From: Lepeophtheirus salmonis
Lineage: Eukaryota; Arthropoda; Copepoda; Siphonostomatoida; Caligidae
Direction: 5' to 3'
DNA length: 64,000 bases
Assembly: GCF_016086655.4 (NCBI RefSeq)
Contig: NC_052138.2
Location: 29,151,403-29,215,402 of the forward strand
Part shown: piece by piece, positions 26,042 through 38,344 of the stretch
Position numbering within the stretch: the first letter of the stretch is position 1
Layout of the letters: every line of letters starts with the position of its first letter
Made by a program: the position numbers and the translations under genes
The notes under the pieces: model-generated
What the model saw: the letters and a program-made list of their open reading frames with translations, nothing else
Databases searched by the model: none
What the model was told of the DNA's origin: nothing

Positions 26042-26728
26042 AAAATTTAGATACCAATATTTCAAGAAATGTAACTTGTAAAATTTTTAAATTGAAAATT
26101 TTTGAATTTGAAAAGTGTGTACTATCATTAATTGAGAATTAAATATAAGCTAGAACAAAAATGGCAATTAGAGGATCTTATATAAAAACAAAACAAAATA
26201 AACATCGGATAATTAAATAGCATTTTATAAATGAGAAAAATTCTTGGAACCAAATTTGCTGCTATTAAATGTATGGAATTAATTAACCTTAAAACTTGAT
26301 TGTATAAGACACTATTTTGAAGATTTTCCAAGAAAATGTTACATTTTAAATTATGAGAATGTTTCTGGTGAAATGTACATCTTTTTAATATATAAATGAT
26401 CATTTGGATGATCAAGATGGATAATTCATAAAATTATTTCACAGTCATACGGAGAAAGCTATATTTCTTGATTGTCCATAATAGAAGAAACCCATACAAA
26501 TTAAATATTCTAAGATAAACTAACAAAATATATGGAAAGTACTACATATTATCTTCGTTACTATACCGTTCAGCTAAGTTAACACTAATTCACAATAGAA
26601 AGAGTATCAGTTTCTTTCTTTCAAAAGCGACATAAAACAAAGACAAGTACACTGTGGGATGACGCCGATAAAGAATATATATTGGCTTTTTCCTCGACTA
26701 CGCACACAACCTCAACTATAAACTATTT
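26042..26728 (-). repeat. Right arm of a ~690-bp inverted repeat
   Basis: Reverse complement of 23217-23902, ending outward in CTCAACTATAAACTATTT. A 95-codon minus-strand frame (26128-26415) exists only in this arm, because the left arm has a 2-bp indel at the corresponding place. It is therefore not a conserved protein. Confidence 0.95.
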
Positions 26729-29700
26729 TTGATATTATAGATTTTTACTTTATCTTTAGTCTTTACAGTTATATCAGCTAAGTTTTAGTTCTGATGAAGA
26801 AGAAAAATGCAAAATTGGGAGAAAATAATGTTTATAAGGACAAATGAGAGACAGATCCGAGGTCATGAGTATATTTCGACTAGTGGCACCTAACTTTTAG
26901 TCATGATCCTATTTGATGCTTGAAGAATGTAAATAACTCCATTGGTAGGAAAAAATGAATCTTTCAACTATAAAGACAAAAAGATAAAGCATGAATCTAT
27001 AATATATAACTAGATAGGGAACTCGATAGAACGTCAAACCGTCGCCTAAAATCAAATTGAGTTATGTGTCTCAACTGGTTCCAAAGTTATGGTCGATTAT
27101 AGATTTTTACGTTTTATGTTAGCTTGACCTCTCAAAATTTAATGCCTTCTTACTGTGACCATATATAATCTTTGTACAAAGTTTGATCAAAATCGATCTG
27201 TAACTTTTCACGTATACTGGTGACCAACAAACAAACAGAGGTAATACAAAAAAAGGGCGGCAAATATGACATGGAGCAACATCTCCAAGTGGTAAAATTA
27301 TCCGAGGCGAAAATGTATACAGCAAAACTACCTGTAATCTTTTTCTCCTCTTCGTCCTTGGGATTCAGCTAAATACTCAAAAGGTTCAGATTTGGAGTGC
27401 AGGTTACCATTTGAGGATTGTAAAAAAGAACGGGCTTGCTAGAATTTTCAATCTGATGTATTGTACCGACTGCTGCGCAAGAAAAACAGATTTTGACAAA
27501 ACACGCAACCACTCATCTACTATGACTTCAATATTAACCTTGGTGGTAGTCTTCTTGTTGCACACAAAAATTTTAAGCAGCATCATATAAAAAAATGTGA
27601 AATCCACGTTACAAGACTTGGGTAGATGCATTTAGATTTTTTAAACTTCCTTGAATCAAAAGTGAAAGACATAATTTATTTTTCCGAATATCGACGTTGT
27701 GGTGGACATCTATGATTCACATATATATATTTATATTATTAGCCATCAATTAATTTCATGGAAAATCTTGTTTTCATTTAAGAGTTATGATTATCAATCC
27801 AAGATCATGAAATGTTCATTAATCATTCCACTGTTTTTAAGTTTATTTTTAATCATGAAAAGAGTAACTATATTTTTCAAACGACCAATCTAAAGTAAAT
27901 ATTACTTGATATTTATGTATTATAATTTATGATTTCATATAGCTTGATTTTACAAATTCAAAAAAAAAATATATTTTTTAATCTTGATTGTTTTCTTTAT
28001 TAAGCATAAACAGAGGTTTCGAGGTATTTATTAAAGGAGCATGGAGTTAAAGTTTTCTGTTATACAAAGAAAAAAAATGTTAGCTAGAAAATAGTATTAA
28101 GTTTGAGTATCAATAACTTACAAAATTGCCAATTGGAGAGAAGAAAATATAAGATATAATATTTTTAGTTCAATTGATTATGATTAGATTAAATATGGAT
28201 TTTAATACGCTTATTACTTGGGTATTAGAGTTGTGTTTTATTAAATGAAGTGGAAGAGTGATGGATACACTGGATGAAATACCATGGGATAAATCATCCG
28301 ATTAATCTTAGGAATTGTTGATTGGATTGTTATTAATATTGAGAGATTCTCAAATAAAAAATATTTATATGCTTGTAGATTGAGTAAAAAGGGACTTGTA
28401 ATTAATAAATTACATAATAAAAATGGAGTTTTTATTCTGGTAAAAAATATTAAAATTATATTATATTAAAGTTTGGATTTATGTATCAGAATGGTACTTG
28501 TAATTTGTAGATATATCGTAAAAGATATGAGATAATTAATTATATATCAATAATTGAGAGGAACCTCTCAATAATTGCCCAATATCAGAGATGTGGATGA
28601 TTCTCTTTATTTCGAATCTGAAGTTACAATTTAAGGGGCTAATTTACTTTTGACTCAAATACTTGTACCCGACTCTAATCCAATCATCATAAAAATTATA
28701 AAATAAATGGCGCCAGATTTAGTCATAACTATAATTATAAATATGGGATGTTAGTGAATATCTAGCATTCAATCAAATTACTGGATAAATGGCGCCTAGA
28801 TAATAATAATAATTCATAAATTAGGATTTTTTTTTTGAATCTCTGGCCTCGAGTCATACTCAAGCCTGAATCTTTTCCATTTGAGTACAAATTCCAGTTT
28901 AATGAACTTGAATAATGATTAATTAATTGTTACGACTTTTACAATCTCTAAACGTACAAATTTTTTGAGTCTTCTCCAATAGCAAAGAGAGATTTCCCTC
29001 CAGAGGTTCGATCCAATTGATACCTCAGTAAAATGTTCAATCTGTAGTAACAACAGGTTATGTCTACAATGGCGCATAACAAATTGATAATAAAATATTT
29101 TTCCATCATTAATTAACTATAGCTTAGAGTAGGGTGACCATAAGTAACTATTTGAAGCATTCGGACTCTTTATAAATTCATTAAATGTCCTGTTCTATAA
29201 AAAGTGAACAGTTGGAAATCGACTCAAAATAAAAGTGAAATTAAAAATATTAAAATTAAAATCTTCTATTAAAATAAAAGAACAGGATCTTTTTTTTTTT
29301 TTTTTTTTTTAAGATTTTTCACTCTAGCTGTGAGGATATTTAACCTTCACAATTGGAATAAGTATATTTCCCTTTTTAAAGTAAAAATTACAAATAAATT
29401 GTTATCATACAAGATTCATCAAAAATATTTTTTTTAAAAAACATTCGGATAGATTTTATTAAGTATCGGTAGCCAATAACTACCTATATTTAGTAGTCAT
29501 TGATGTAGCTAAATTAAATCGGAAAAATAATTTTATACTGAAACACGCAACCTTGCACTATTTTTCTGACTTTGGGGAAAATTAATATTATTCATCGGTC
29601 AAAAATTAAATTTGATAATAGATTTTTCTGAAAAGCTATTTTTTTCAAAAGAAATTAGAAAATTAAATCCATTTTTGAAATCAAATTAATTGTTATGTTT

Positions 29701-31012
29701 CAAGAAATGGTAAAAAAAATCAACAATAATAGGTTGCAAACATTTCAAAATCAAAAAATTTAAGAATAAAATCTATATAAAATTTGGATCAAATTCTTTT
29801 TTTTTAACAGTTTTTAATTTAATATTCCTATATTAATTCTATTATATTATAACATTTCATTTTAATAATATTGATTTTTTAACACGCTATTAATATGACA
29901 TCAATGTAACCTTTTCTATTAAATAAAAAAATGTATTTATTTTGAAAATGGACTGATAAGTTAACAAACAAAAATATTGAGAGGAATTTATATGGTTTAA
30001 TGCTGTAGATTTATAGGAAGATCGCACATTAAAACAGTTTGTTTCAAATACTAAGAGGTTACTTTTCAATCAATATAGGGGATCGATGAGACATGGAATT
30101 ATAGATACTATGGATGAGAAAGGATAAACGTCAATTAGATATTGATCCGTTTGAAATTCAAGAGAGATAGGAAGAGGGGAGCAAGTTATTTTTCTTCGAT
30201 TTATCGCAAGTTTCTTCAAGTTGTGCTCCAACAATTTCGTGGAATAACAATCTATTATTGTTGCATTAGCTATAGTTGTTTTGAAGGTGGTGAGTACAAC
30301 CAATGCTGGGTTGTGATGTTTTTTTTTTAATTGTACAGTCTCAGAGTTGAGGAAAGACTCCGATGAAAAATTAAATACAATTAACTATTTTACGAAATGG
30401 ATGCCAAAAGTTGCATATTGTTCCGAACATTAAAACAAAAAACTTCAATCACCATATCACAACTACAATTTAAGTAATATTCCAAAAAGTGAACCAACTC
30501 TCCTCCAGTTAAATCATTTAACTTAAATTAATAGAAGTGAACATATTTTGACTACATCAATGTAAATTAACTTTCATATATAATGAAATTTAACAGGATA
30601 AGTCCATGTTTTGGAATCCATATTTCTTTTAAAATAATATAATATAAAGTTAGATCATATCTTTCTGTTATTTAATTGAAATTATATCTAGTACAATACT
30701 AAGATTCCTACCTTTTTAAGAGGTTTAGTTATATACATCTTTAAACGTCTGTTATATATTGTTTGTAACACTTGTTATTTTTTCAGGGATCAAAATAAAA
30801 ATATAATATGCTTAAAAGTTAAGTAATAAAATAAATATCAAACTTTGCCCTTGTTTTTGAAGTATTGTACATTTGATCTGTGTTGTAGCAGGGGTGAAAT
30901 ATGTTTTAAGAGACTTTTCTCAAACATATGTTTTTAAGGAATAAGTAAAATTTACCCTATATTAGTATAAACTAGATTACATTAACTATTGCATATAAAC
31001 TAAAGTATTATA
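26729..31012. other. Gene-free spacer upstream of the FAHD2 gene
   Basis: Contains a T homopolymer at 29290-29310, an imperfect palindrome at about 28551-28580 (AATTGAGAGG...CCTCTCAATAATT), two close ATGGCGCC words (28709, 28791) and one CACGCAACC word at 27502 and another at 29544. Frames at 27404-27631 and 30070-30330 are short and unrecognised. No TATA box or initiator for the downstream gene could be fixed. Confidence 0.4.
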
Positions 31013-31167
31013 ATGAGAATCGTTCAATATCGACTAAAGGATGAAGATTTACTTCATGTTGGAGTACTTCATGGAAAGGACAATGATGATTTAATTGAGT
31101 TGCCGTGGATAAGTGACACCTATAATTTAATTCAAAATGGTCCAAAGGAGCTACAAAAAATAAAAAA
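31013..31167 (+). CDS. FAHD2: FAHD2 coding exon 1
   Basis: 51 codons plus 2 nt, from ATG to a GTAATT donor. Encodes MRIVQYRLKDEDLLHVGVLH and the variable N-terminal segment. The start is chosen because it aligns with the conserved M-R-[LI]-V-Q motif. Confidence 0.85.
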
Positions 31168-32821
31168 GTAATTAATAAATAATTTGCGACCGAAAAAATC
31201 ATTTCTAAGCCTTATTATTTTTTCTGAATGGTTCCGGGAAAACTGTCCGTGGTTACTAAAAATTTAGGTTAAACATCCATTAATTAGTTTCTAAAGGATA
31301 CATTAGGTTTTATTTGTACCTCTCATTGTACTTTTTAGAGTCATTTGAATATAACCTCATACTTTTGATAAATAGTTTTCAAATGTCATTGATTTACTAA
31401 TATAAGTATCGTGTTATGCAACTATAAGTTCATTTTTTCATATTTAGCTACATTATGAATATTCTTTCAAATTACAATATTCCAAAAATATATTTTATCG
31501 TTCTAAGAATTATAATTCTTTTTTTTTTAAATAAAATTTGAACCTTTAAAATGTCAGTCTAAGAAAGAAAAATTTTAAATTGTATTCCAATTGCTCTCAA
31601 AAATCAAAAATCTTTGACTAGGTTATAGGTATATCCATCGTTAATTATGTCACATATTGTCTGGTCTTCGTCACATTGTTTTAATCAGACGAAACATTCA
31701 AAAAAATTGTTTCGTTTTGTCTTTGTTTAATAATTTTTTTTGTTTACGAACACATTTTGTCTAGTCATTGCTCGCAAAATTAACACTGTACCTTAAAAAC
31801 AAAACAAAAATATATTTTTGCGGGTACTAATTCGTTACTAATTCAATGATGGATCCTTTTGAAACGGATTATTTGATTGAAGTTAAATAATTTTTACTAA
31901 ATGACGGGATATTTCCCTTGTACAGTTCTTAATATTTGAGCAATATACTATATATATTTTTGCGCATTTTATCGCTAATTTATAAAACATAATTTAGTCA
32001 TTTAGAGAGTGGAAAATTCTCCCCTTTAAAGAAGAAAAATGTCGAAATTACTTCACCTATCTTTAAGCCGGATAAGGTTTTGTGTATTGGAATGAACTAC
32101 AAGGATCATTGCATCGAGCAAAATTTGCCTACTCCCAAGGAACCTATCATTTTCAACAAATTTCCCAGTTGTATCTGTGGCCCATTTGACGATATAAAGA
32201 TGCCAAATAACACAAAGGAACTCGATTGGGAAGTTGAATTAGCGGTGGTAATGAGTAAAACCTGTAAAAATGTGTCAAAAGAAGAGGCTATGGAATATGT
32301 GTTTGGATATACTACTTCTCATGATGTAAGTGCAAGGGACTGGCAAATACGAAGGAATGGAGGACAATGGCTTGTAGGTAAAGCCATGGATGGATTTTGT
32401 CCTTTAGGTATGATAATTGTCTATCTCAAATCCCCCTTTTTTTAATACATTTTAAAATTATGATTGACATATAGGACCATGTATTGTGACGACGGATGAG
32501 TTAAAAGATCCAAACAACCTTGAAATTAGCTGTTCTGTCAATGGAAACATAAAGCAAAGTTCAAATACTAAAGAGCTTGTGTTTAAAATTGATGAGATTG
32601 TATCTTGGATTTCTAATCTTTTTACTCTTTATCCTGGTGATGTCATTCTTACTGGAACTCCTCCAGGAGTAGGTGTCTTTCTAAAACCACCTCAATACCT
32701 GAAGGTATGTTTAATTGATTTCTGTTTTGAATGAACTATATACTCAATTATGCTATAGGTTGGAGATGTTGTCGAATGCAAAATATCGTCTATAGGATCC
32801 GTTATCAATAAAATAGTTTAA
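31013..32821 (+). CDS. FAHD2: FAHD2-type fumarylacetoacetate hydrolase domain protein
   Basis: Four coding exons (31013-31167, 32010-32407, 32475-32704, 32759-32821) give a 281-aa protein of the FAH superfamily. The family comprises metal-dependent hydrolases, decarboxylases and tautomerases of small oxo-acids; vertebrate FAHD2 is mostly mitochondrial and its substrate is unsettled. The start MRIVQYR matches the MRLVQFR start of the mature human FAHD2 core. The fold signatures are KVLCIGMNYKDHC (74-86), KEPIIFNKF (95-103), the metal-ligand pair in DWEVELAVV (E126, E128), the third ligand in SHDVSARDW (D157), RRNGGQWLVGK, SSNTKELVFK and YPGDVILTGTPPGVGVF. The C-terminal VINKIV matches the family's usual end. 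The model lacks an obvious mitochondrial leader, which could lie in an unseen 5' exon. Introns are GT-AG with matching phases. ATTAAA at 32862 and AATAAA at 32934 are poly(A) signal candidates. Confidence 0.93.
32010..32407 (+). CDS. FAHD2: FAHD2 coding exon 2 (catalytic ligands)
   Basis: Three AG acceptors overlap at 32004-32009 (TTAGAGAG). Only the third keeps the frame from exon 1 open; the other two run into TAA within about 20 codons. The exon carries all three metal-ligand residues and ends at a GTATGA donor after CCTTTAG. Confidence 0.88.
32475..32704 (+). CDS. FAHD2: FAHD2 coding exon 3
   Basis: Acceptor ATATAG, donor GTATGT. Encodes the conserved stretch from PCIVTTDEL to PPGVGVFLKPPQYLK, including the GTPPGVG loop of the FAH fold. 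Confidence 0.93.
32759..32821 (+). CDS. FAHD2: FAHD2 coding exon 4
   Basis: Acceptor TGCTATAG. Encodes VGDVVECKISSIGSVINKIV and a TAA stop, matching the KKGDEVQCEIEELG...INKVV end of human FAHD2. Confidence 0.93.
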   Translation, partial: VGDVVECKISSIGSVINKIV

Positions 32822-33009
32822 ACTTTTCATATTTTAAAGGCTTTCATTCCATTGTGATACGATTAAAGTTAATAATTTTTCAAAGAAATCAATTATCATT
32901 TTACATACATACATATATAAAATTATATTTTGAAATAAATCCTTTTAAGAAATTTAACTAAAAGTTTTAAATGGATATTTTTTTCAGGGGTTAAAATTTT
33001 TAGATTTGA

Positions 33010-33610
33010 TTTAGTTTGGGGTGTTACGATGCATCGGAATCGGCAAGAATCAGCATTTTTTAAAGTATCGGAATCGGCTCAATAATACAGATTCCACTTA
33101 TGTCCGTGCTTACTTATTTGTATACATTATTAAACCCAAAAAAAAATCTTATTTTATTATTTCAAATGGCCAATCAATAAAAGTAAGTCATCATAGTATA
33201 AATAACTTAGGTTTAAGAATAGGGGCTCCTACATGTACGGGCCTCGGATAAAATTATATTTTCTTTCATTTTTATTTTGTCATCTAATAAATGCAATAAT
33301 AATAGACTTGTATAACAAAGTTCAAGTCAATCCATTGAAAATCAAAGTCTTATTAAGTATTGTGGGCAATATACACAAGCCAACCAGGATATAAATTTAC
33401 TTTTGAACACGGAGAGGAACTATCTTTTTAAATAATTTTAATTTCAAATTATTTAAAACTAATTATAATCATAATTACGACTGATAAAGTTAAATATTCA
33501 AAAAAGTAAATCACTTTTTTATTTATTTATCTAATTCATTTATACATAATATTAACGAAGAATCAGTATCGGAAATGTTCATTAAGGGGGTTTCCGTACA
33601 TCTCTAAACT
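33010..33610. repeat. Possible hAT-like nonautonomous remnant
   Basis: The left edge has GATGCATCGGAATCGG twice (near 33030 and 33066). The right edge has GAATCAGTATCGGAAATG and CCGTACATCTCTA, which resemble the ATCGG-rich ends of some hAT-derived elements. The ends pair only loosely and no target duplication was found, so this is tentative. Confidence 0.35.
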
Positions 33611-34525
33611 TAATCAATTCGAGATTATTCGAAAACAGTCATAAATATATTGCTTATTTGAATAAATTATCTGTAAAAAGAGTAATTTATATCGTTATCA
33701 GTGTTCGGATTATATTAATTAATTAATCATTTAGTTTAGTTAGTTTGCGAAGGAAATTTTGTGAGCTTTTAATTAATCGTTCTATTAGCATTACTGAGTA
33801 AGTTTCAGTTGTGGTTTCAATTATGTTAATAAACTTATAATAAAGGTTTTTGATCCCCTGTGAAACTTTGTCAAATATTTGAAATAAAAATGGTTTACAA
33901 TTTGAAAAAACAAATCGACATATTGCGTTTCTTTACATCACTCATCATGTATCGTGTTAATTAAACTTATTTATGCTTTAATTTAGTCATAACTTAATAT
34001 CATAGTTCTAATGCAGGGGTTTCCAATCGCTAATGATACTTTGTGAAACCTGTAACTTAATGTTGCATATAAATACAATATTTTTTTCTATATATATATA
34101 TAGCGTATATTAATCAAAGCAAAGCCTGGTTAAGGAGTCAACGCTTAATACGTAAATATTCTTTTATATTGGGCATTTATGCATTCCCGAATTGGATATT
34201 TAATAGAATATATAATGATGATCCTTGTTTAAGGTGAATCCATCTACAACAGAATTTTGTTATAGCGTGACATACTAACTTAATCCCTTGAAGATATTGT
34301 TTACTAGTTCAAAACAGAAGCACAATATTATTCATTTTTGTCATCATTTTTTGTATGTAATACGAAGTATAAAAAAGAGGATTTAAAAAAAATTAGAAAT
34401 GTTAATTTTGAATAGTACAAATCATAATCAAAGTGTGATTCTATTTTCATTTATTTTTTCATTTTCTATATATTTGAAACGTTGCCGATTAATTTGGTCT
34501 TAAACTATTTTATACCAGGACAAGG
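33611..34525. other. Gene-free spacer
   Basis: AT-rich, with a TA run near 34091-34103. No frame or repeat of note. Confidence 0.4.
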
Positions 34526-35030
34526 ATCAAGGATATTTCGCCTTAATATAAAGATAAATGAGGTCTATACGTCGTTATTGTTTATTTTGGGCTGAAATTG
34601 ATGTTCTCTTTGAATTTTTTAAACCCAAATATGTAATATCAATATGTATTACTATAAAATACATTAACTGTTCGTTTTCTGTTGAAATAATGGTAGAATT
34701 ATGCTTGTCTGGTCAATACCTGAGTCTTTTCTAGTATGATTAATCCATCATGTCTAATGATAGTTATTATTTGAATCGTTGGCTTGTTTATTTATTTTCG
34801 TTTGTCCTATTATACTAATTTTAATAACTATTTTGTCAAAGTTTTGAATTTATTTCATAGAGAGATTTTGATGGAATATGCATTTAAAATTTGGGCATAA
34901 TTCCACCATTTATCTAAAAGAAAACAACCATTTTATGCGTTTTATAGTAATGCACATTATATATTTTTTAAATGATTGCAACGGAACATCTATTAAGAAT
35001 ATTAAGGCAAAATATTATTGAGGCAAATTT
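34526..35030 (+). mobile_element. MITE, family 2 (partner at 51.6 kb)
   Basis: Aligns along its whole length with 51611-52217. Shared landmarks are TCAAGGATATTTCRCCTTAA at the left, TTTTCTGTTGAAATAATG, GCTTGTC/TTCGTCAAT..TGAGTCTTTT, TTGGCTTGTTTATTTATTTT, AAAGAAAACAACCATTTTAT, and a right end with ATTAAGGCAAAATATT. The outermost AGTAATTTTGCC end visible in the partner is degraded here. Noncoding. Confidence 0.8.
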
Positions 35031-36654
35031 TCCTGAGGAAAAATTAACTACCACCATTTGAAAAAACTAGCTAATTAACTTATTCTAACTTTACTCATGC
35101 TTTGGTCACGCAACCTCTGTATCAATTTGATAAAGGGGATTTGAAATTTTGATTGGGATTCATTTTATATTTTTTCGGTCCCTTGCTTAGCTTAAGATCC
35201 GGCTTAACAAAACATTAATACGTCATAGTATAATTGACAATGACGTCAATTGTAAAAACTATTATATTACATACACCATTAAGGAAGATGAAAAGTTTTT
35301 ATTATTTATCAGTTATCACACTTAGAGCGTTAATTTTATGTTAAAAATGATTTTCTTTCTCAGAGTACAAGATATTATAATTATTATACATTTTTAAATT
35401 ACATTATTTGCTGATGAGTGATGACGTAAATTAGAACAGGAATTTGATTAGCTAATTCGAATAAGTAACGTGGGGGAAATAATTAAAAGCATTAATGGGT
35501 TGAAAAGAAACGATATACATCGAAAACTTTAATTAATTGATTTGTTTCATTGTTAATTTCATCTTGTTTTGTCTCATTTCGATTTATTAAATTTCGTTCC
35601 GTATTCGTCCCATTTATGCCCTATAGTGTTAATTTCGCAAAGTCTTAATCACTTTTAGTATCGTTTTGATTATGACAAGAAAAGATAAGTCTTATTTTAT
35701 CAGACAAAACATTCAAAAAAATTGTATCGTCTTCGCCTCGTGAGTTTCATGCAAAAAAAAAAAAATCATTGACAAATTAAATTTCGTCTAGTGATAGGCC
35801 ATGGCTGATGAAATTAATTTGGATCTATTGGACATACATCGTTCGGGATCAGAAAAAAATGATAATTAAGAGTTCATATTTGTATTGAATTAGTAAAAAG
35901 GTTAAATAATGCTAAAAATTCATCAATATCTGGATGTTTAGGATAAACTTCTGGAACATAAGCGTACAAAATAATAATTTTTAGATGGAAAACTTCAATT
36001 TTTAATAACGAATTCACAAATTTGGGAGACAATGACAATCTTTTTTTTTTTTTATTTTTAGTTGACTCTTTGTCCTTACATGAGTAATTAAAAATAGGTC
36101 TGAAGGAAAAGGAATTAGTATAGAGAGGAAGACAAATAAGTTCAAATAATAACCGATTAATGTTACTCAAATATTTTTGAAATATCCTATTCTATGGACA
36201 AAAGCACAGGATGTTATCAATAGATATAAAATACATAGAGTGCTTACTTTGCAAACATTATTTCAAGCGGACACAGCCTTGAAGTATTCTAATTACGATA
36301 ATGAGTTCAAAAATGGTTTTTATACATTATTTCATTCTTTAACGATCCCTCAGTGCAGGATAATTTAAATGAGGATCCCTTATACCAGTGGTTCTTACTG
36401 CAGGACGGGGAGATTCCCCCCAGTTGGAAGTTTGTAATATTCTAGAATGAATTGGGCTTGAGAAAACTAAAAAATATTTATCTGCAAGGTGGTATGACAG
36501 TATTGTAAGTTTTTTTTGTTTTTTTTAAATGTCCCACGCTTAGAATAATTTTCACAGCGCCCTCTATGTGAGTAAAATATATCATGAATTTCTAAATACA
36601 TTCATAACCCCAAGGTAACTTGAAATACTTAGTATATTTGGCATATTTGGACTG
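35031..36654. other. Gene-free spacer
   Basis: A CACGCAACC word lies at 35107 and a hAT-like terminus word (CAGTGGTTCTTA) near 36386, without a partner. A 98-codon minus frame (35874-36170) has no recognisable motif. Nothing else was found. Confidence 0.4.
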
Positions 36655-36921
36655 AAGGACTATAGGGAAAGAGTGGTCAAGTGAAAAATAAACAATTCAA
36701 TCTAAAACACAGGGAAGAATATGTTACTAACGTAGTCGCTCTTATTCTTCTCTTTTCACTAGGGGGGTGACTCACTCCTACACTCCCCCCCCCCACACAC
36801 ACTGGCTGCGTGTATAGCTGGAGGAACATGTATCAGCTTCTAATTTTAAGCCAATAAGAATTGAGAACTACTAAACCCTACCATCCTTGTCTTGAGTGTC
36901 CACTCTTTCCCTAGAATCCTT
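36655..36921. mobile_element. ~267-bp MITE with ~20-bp TIRs
   Basis: The left end AAGGACTATAGGGAAAGAGT pairs with the right end, whose reverse complement is AAGGATTCTAGGGAAAGAGT; one position is inserted and one substituted. The interior has a C run and a CACACA stretch (about 36785-36800) and no frame. No target duplication could be identified with confidence. Confidence 0.7.
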
Positions 36922-38140
36922 TAATTTGAACTAATGTGTGTCTCCCACAACGCGTTTTCTTCTTTTTTCTTTGTCGATGGAGCGTGACGTCACAGCCGAT
37001 ATACTATTAAATTCATCGATTGAGTTAAACGTATAATTATAAAGTGATTGATCTTAATAACTAAGACTAAAAATTTTTTGAGTTCTTAAACAAAATTAAC
37101 AACTTTTTAGATGCAATCCGTAAAAATGTTGAATTTGTTAGTTGAAGATTTATGTTCCGATATGAAGAGCCAAATTCATTCTGCGAAGATATGAAATGAT
37201 TTTTTAAGTAAATATATTAAAATAATACTAAGAAATATGGGTTCATTAAACTAAAAGTCTTTAATATTATACATAGAAAAAACTGATTGGAATGTCAAAT
37301 ATATACAAAGGTGTATAAAAATAAATTATTATAAATGTAAAACTTTCTTCATCTTTTTCAATGCATTTCATGAAATGATAACTGTATTGTTAGTTATGTA
37401 AATGCTTAGGAGTTGAGGATTGTATAACACAAATGCATTATGAATCCCAAGAGCTCTAAAATGGAACTTCTTATTTGTTAACATCGTCATGAATATTTAA
37501 ACTTGACATAGCTCCAATCATCACCATACATTATCATAAAAATTAACTTGTGGAATACAATAAAAAGTATCTGTAGCGCTATCCAATTTATACAATGCCC
37601 TTTGTATCCTACGACTACATTCGAATTTGGTGATAATCTGCCTCAAGATATGATGACCAAAAAGTCAGAAAATATATACGTTGATTTAGCGGCAAAATAT
37701 TAGGAATTGAATATTTCTTACCAGTGGATTTTGATGATGATCGTTACAAATCACATAATATTAAATTTAAACATATCAACCCAAAAACGTCATTAACAAA
37801 CAATAAATTATAACGATAATTTATATCAAGTAAAATGGCTGAAAGATGAAATACTACTTTAGGATTTTAATTTTGATTTAAATTGTTGAGACACAATTTG
37901 GATAATGATAGACTGTTTTAAAATTTTGAATCCACCTTTTTATAGTTAATACACAAGGAGTCAGAAGAAGATCACTTGTTTGAATGTATCTGTAACCTTT
38001 TGAGGAGAGAGACTTAAGTACCAGTCCCAGAATAATATCCTCTTTATTCAATACAGATTCTTCCAGCTGACAATGATTTTACTTCCAACCTTAGTAAATG
38101 TGATTTCAATTCCTCTATACCTTTAGGAAATATGAATTAG
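36922..38140. other. Gene-free spacer
   Basis: Contains a TGACGTCA word near 36987. AT-rich, with no frame or paired repeats recognised. Confidence 0.4.
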
Positions 38141-38143
38141 ATT

Positions 38144-38344
38144 TTAGCTTCTTATTGTTTTCCTCAAAATGAGTTGCACAAATTCTGGGTGTGTTTCCAA
38201 GGCGAACCTTTCGATGACAAGCTCTTTCTCAAATCTTTCTCCTGGAGCAATCTTTAGGGAAATCTGGATAAGTACATTATTAGGTGAGTCACAAATGGTA
38301 ACTGCACAGATCCAAGATTTATTGTGGGACTCCATCACCTGTCA
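38144..38344 (-). other. Protein-like open frame, unrecognised
   Basis: The minus strand reads about 64 codons with well-mixed composition (SWICAVTICDSPNNVLIQIS, then LKIAPGERFEKELVIERFAL, then ETHPEFVQLI). A possible splice acceptor (GTGACAG) sits just before it, and a stop follows at 38144. It lies about 200 bp from a retroelement integrase remnant on the other strand. It could be an element gag or capsid fragment or an isolated host exon; I do not recognise the family. Confidence 0.3.

Noticed and set aside
26128..26415. 95-codon frame in the right arm of the inverted repeat
   Set aside because: A 2-bp indel breaks it in the other arm, so it is not conserved as protein.
28985..29030. GGTTCGATCC, resembling a tRNA B box
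   Set aside because: No A box, acceptor stem pairing or anticodon arm could be found at the right spacing on either strand.
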